DNA of 64,000 bases from Sanghuangporus weigelae (Eukaryota; Basidiomycota; Agaricomycetes; Hymenochaetales; Hymenochaetaceae): assembly GCA_033182465.1 (NCBI GenBank), contig CP137321.1, positions 2,356,001 to 2,420,000 on the forward strand, written 5' to 3'. Numbering within the stretch: position 1 is the first letter of the stretch; every line of letters starts with the position of its first letter. Shown here piece after piece: positions 62,800 to 64,000 of the stretch. The notes beneath the pieces were generated by a model that saw nothing but the letters and a program-made list of their open reading frames with translations, had not been told where the DNA came from and searched no databases. A program made the translations under genes and the position numbers.

Positions 62800-63738
62800 A
62801 ATAGAAATAATTACATAACGGCTGGTATTTACTTTTACTCCGATTTTTATGGGAGGCGTCATCATCTTGATATCTCTCTTTGATGTCTTAACAATCCCAT
62901 TTGTCGCTCTTTTGAAGAAGCACGCAAGGCATAGGCGGGCTTATCGTTCATACGAAGGTACAGTACAGATTGAAAAGATTTTTTGTCCTTAAAGTACGTT
63001 TTGGCGGCTTTTCTTCGACGCCCTTTTCAGTTTCTTTGACCACTTCACTATGGTGTACGTTATGTATGCAACGCATTTGTTTCGCAACGCCATTTGTTTC
63101 TTTCGGCATCGCAAATCGGATTTTCCGATCGGGGTCGCTCTTGATCCAAAGGTTCGAATGGACCTTTTCTTCCAGCCGTACTCTGTATCGCGTTTCTTTC
63201 GTTGCCGCGATCCCGAGCTTTCTTCCGTTACGTGTATCTGGTGTTCCGCGATTATTCGCTAATCACTTTGGTCCGTGACCAGATCCAGAAATCTACATGG
63301 TGCTGTGGGTCTGTCTTCAACTGAACCAACAATCTTGATCCTCTGCGTAGAAATTGCTCATTATGTGTGCAGAGATATCCTTTTTGATTTTCTCGAAGTC
63401 AAGACATGAGTATCTCATGGTGGCGTTCACTGCTTTAATGACGACGGAAGTCATTCAAGTAGATGGCCCATTCCATTGTTTAAAGCCCTGGTTGGGCCTC
63501 GCAAATTTCTGCGATTTTGTCGAGGTCATCGGGATTCACCTCCTGAGCTACCCGAGGCCCGAGGGCCGGCGCAAGGTATAGCGAACGGGAGCCTGCAGGA
63601 CCTGCATGCTGCCGTCCATATAGAGTCCTGCATTTGATGTTCTTCGCCATATATGTCTCCAAGACATGTCCGGTCTCATAGACTACCCTATCAAGGCGCA
63701 TGGCGATCTATCCAGAGGCAAGTTGTCCTCAATGTCTT
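62800..63738 (-). pseudogene. decayed exon 2-3 fragment, copy P2
   Basis: It is homologous to P0 and P1. A partial open frame at 63701-63480 (RVVYETGHVLETYMAKN, then DDLDKIAEICEAQPGL) is recognisable as a distant version of exon 2, with ISAHIM-like exon 3 sequence next to it. Overall reading is disrupted. Confidence 0.55.
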
Positions 63739-64000
63739 GACTCGAATGGAACCTGTTTCCCTCGGGCATACACGATATGAGAGGCTCCATTTGTTCATCG
63801 CAAACTATGATACAGATACAAGGCCCTATTTACACTAAAAGTACATTTTTGGCGATTTTCTTTGTCGCCTTTTGTGGTCAATGTCCGTTTTGCCGTCATA
63901 CATTATCTACATGATGCTGATGGTTTTTATTTGCATCGAGGATCGAATCTTTTTGATGGGAGGTACTCCTGGTTCGCAATTCCCTTGCGTCTTTCCTTCT
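63739..64000 (-). other. 3' end of a further array unit, cut by window edge
   Basis: This matches the first 260 bases of the units at 56863 and 60102 (cgatatgagaggctcc, then tttgttcatcgcaa). The exons of this copy would lie beyond base 64000. Confidence 0.65.

Larger units (their letters stand above)
55217..64000. repeat. tandem array of orphan gene-family units
   Basis: All units are oriented the same way. Unit boundaries marked by the word CTCGAGTGGA (or CTCGAATGGA) fall near 55893, 56863, 60102 and 63739. The full unit (3239 and 3637 bases) is ordered, left to right: 3' end of the gene, exons 3-2-1 (minus strand), promoter, spacer and an older decayed copy of exons 2-3. The first unit (970 bases) lacks most of exon 1 and everything upstream. 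Another decayed fragment starts the array at about 55217. The last unit is cut by the window end. Confidence 0.85.

Noticed and set aside
55217-64000. Mobile element origin for the repeated units
   Set aside because: No transposase, reverse transcriptase, terminal repeats or target duplications were seen; intron-bearing genes in direct repeats fit segmental duplication.

Overview
This 64 kb window is nuclear DNA from a filamentous basidiomycete, most likely an agaricomycete mushroom-forming fungus. The evidence is dense protein-coding genes broken by many introns of about 45-65 bases, typical GT-AG signals with a few GC-AG cases, and a gene set (KRE6/SKN1-type GH16, Rds1-like ferritin domain, MYND and F-box proteins) characteristic of that group. 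I saw no tRNA, rRNA, CRISPR, LTR element or DNA transposon.

Layout. 1-24 kb: the licensing factor CDT1 (cut by the left edge), a YTP1-like membrane protein, ribosomal protein S25, a KRE6/SKN1 beta-glucan synthesis protein, the SNARE SEC22, a proline/arginine-rich protein of unknown role, a MYND-finger protein, the divergent pair KRR1 / NCBP3-like, and a serine-rich unknown. 24-38 kb: ESF2, ARS2, a secreted ferritin-like protein, the elongation factor EAF and the E2 enzyme RAD6/UBC2. 39-46 kb: two secreted GH16 paralogues flanking an oppositely oriented F-box gene. 46-55 kb: NOP9, an M20-family N-carbamoyl-amino-acid hydrolase, ERG27 and NOP58.

55.2-64 kb: a tandem array of an orphan gene family, all on the minus strand and continuing past the right edge. 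It holds two apparently intact genes (433 and 461 codons, three phase-0 exons each), one copy missing most of its first exon, three older decayed fragments and part of a further unit. The encoded proteins have an acidic, serine-rich N-terminal half and a helical C-terminal half that looks somewhat like an MIF4G/HEAT segment. This is the part of the window most likely to be undescribed.

Functional themes. Ribosome production is strongly represented (RPS25, KRR1, ESF2, NOP9, NOP58). NCBP3 and ARS2, partners on the nuclear cap-binding complex in animals, lie about 5 kb apart. Several promoters carry an extended CACGTG E-box, and a 14-base element is shared by CDT1 and RPS25. Gene models were drawn by eye from translated sequence and splice signals; exon edges not stated explicitly are approximate.
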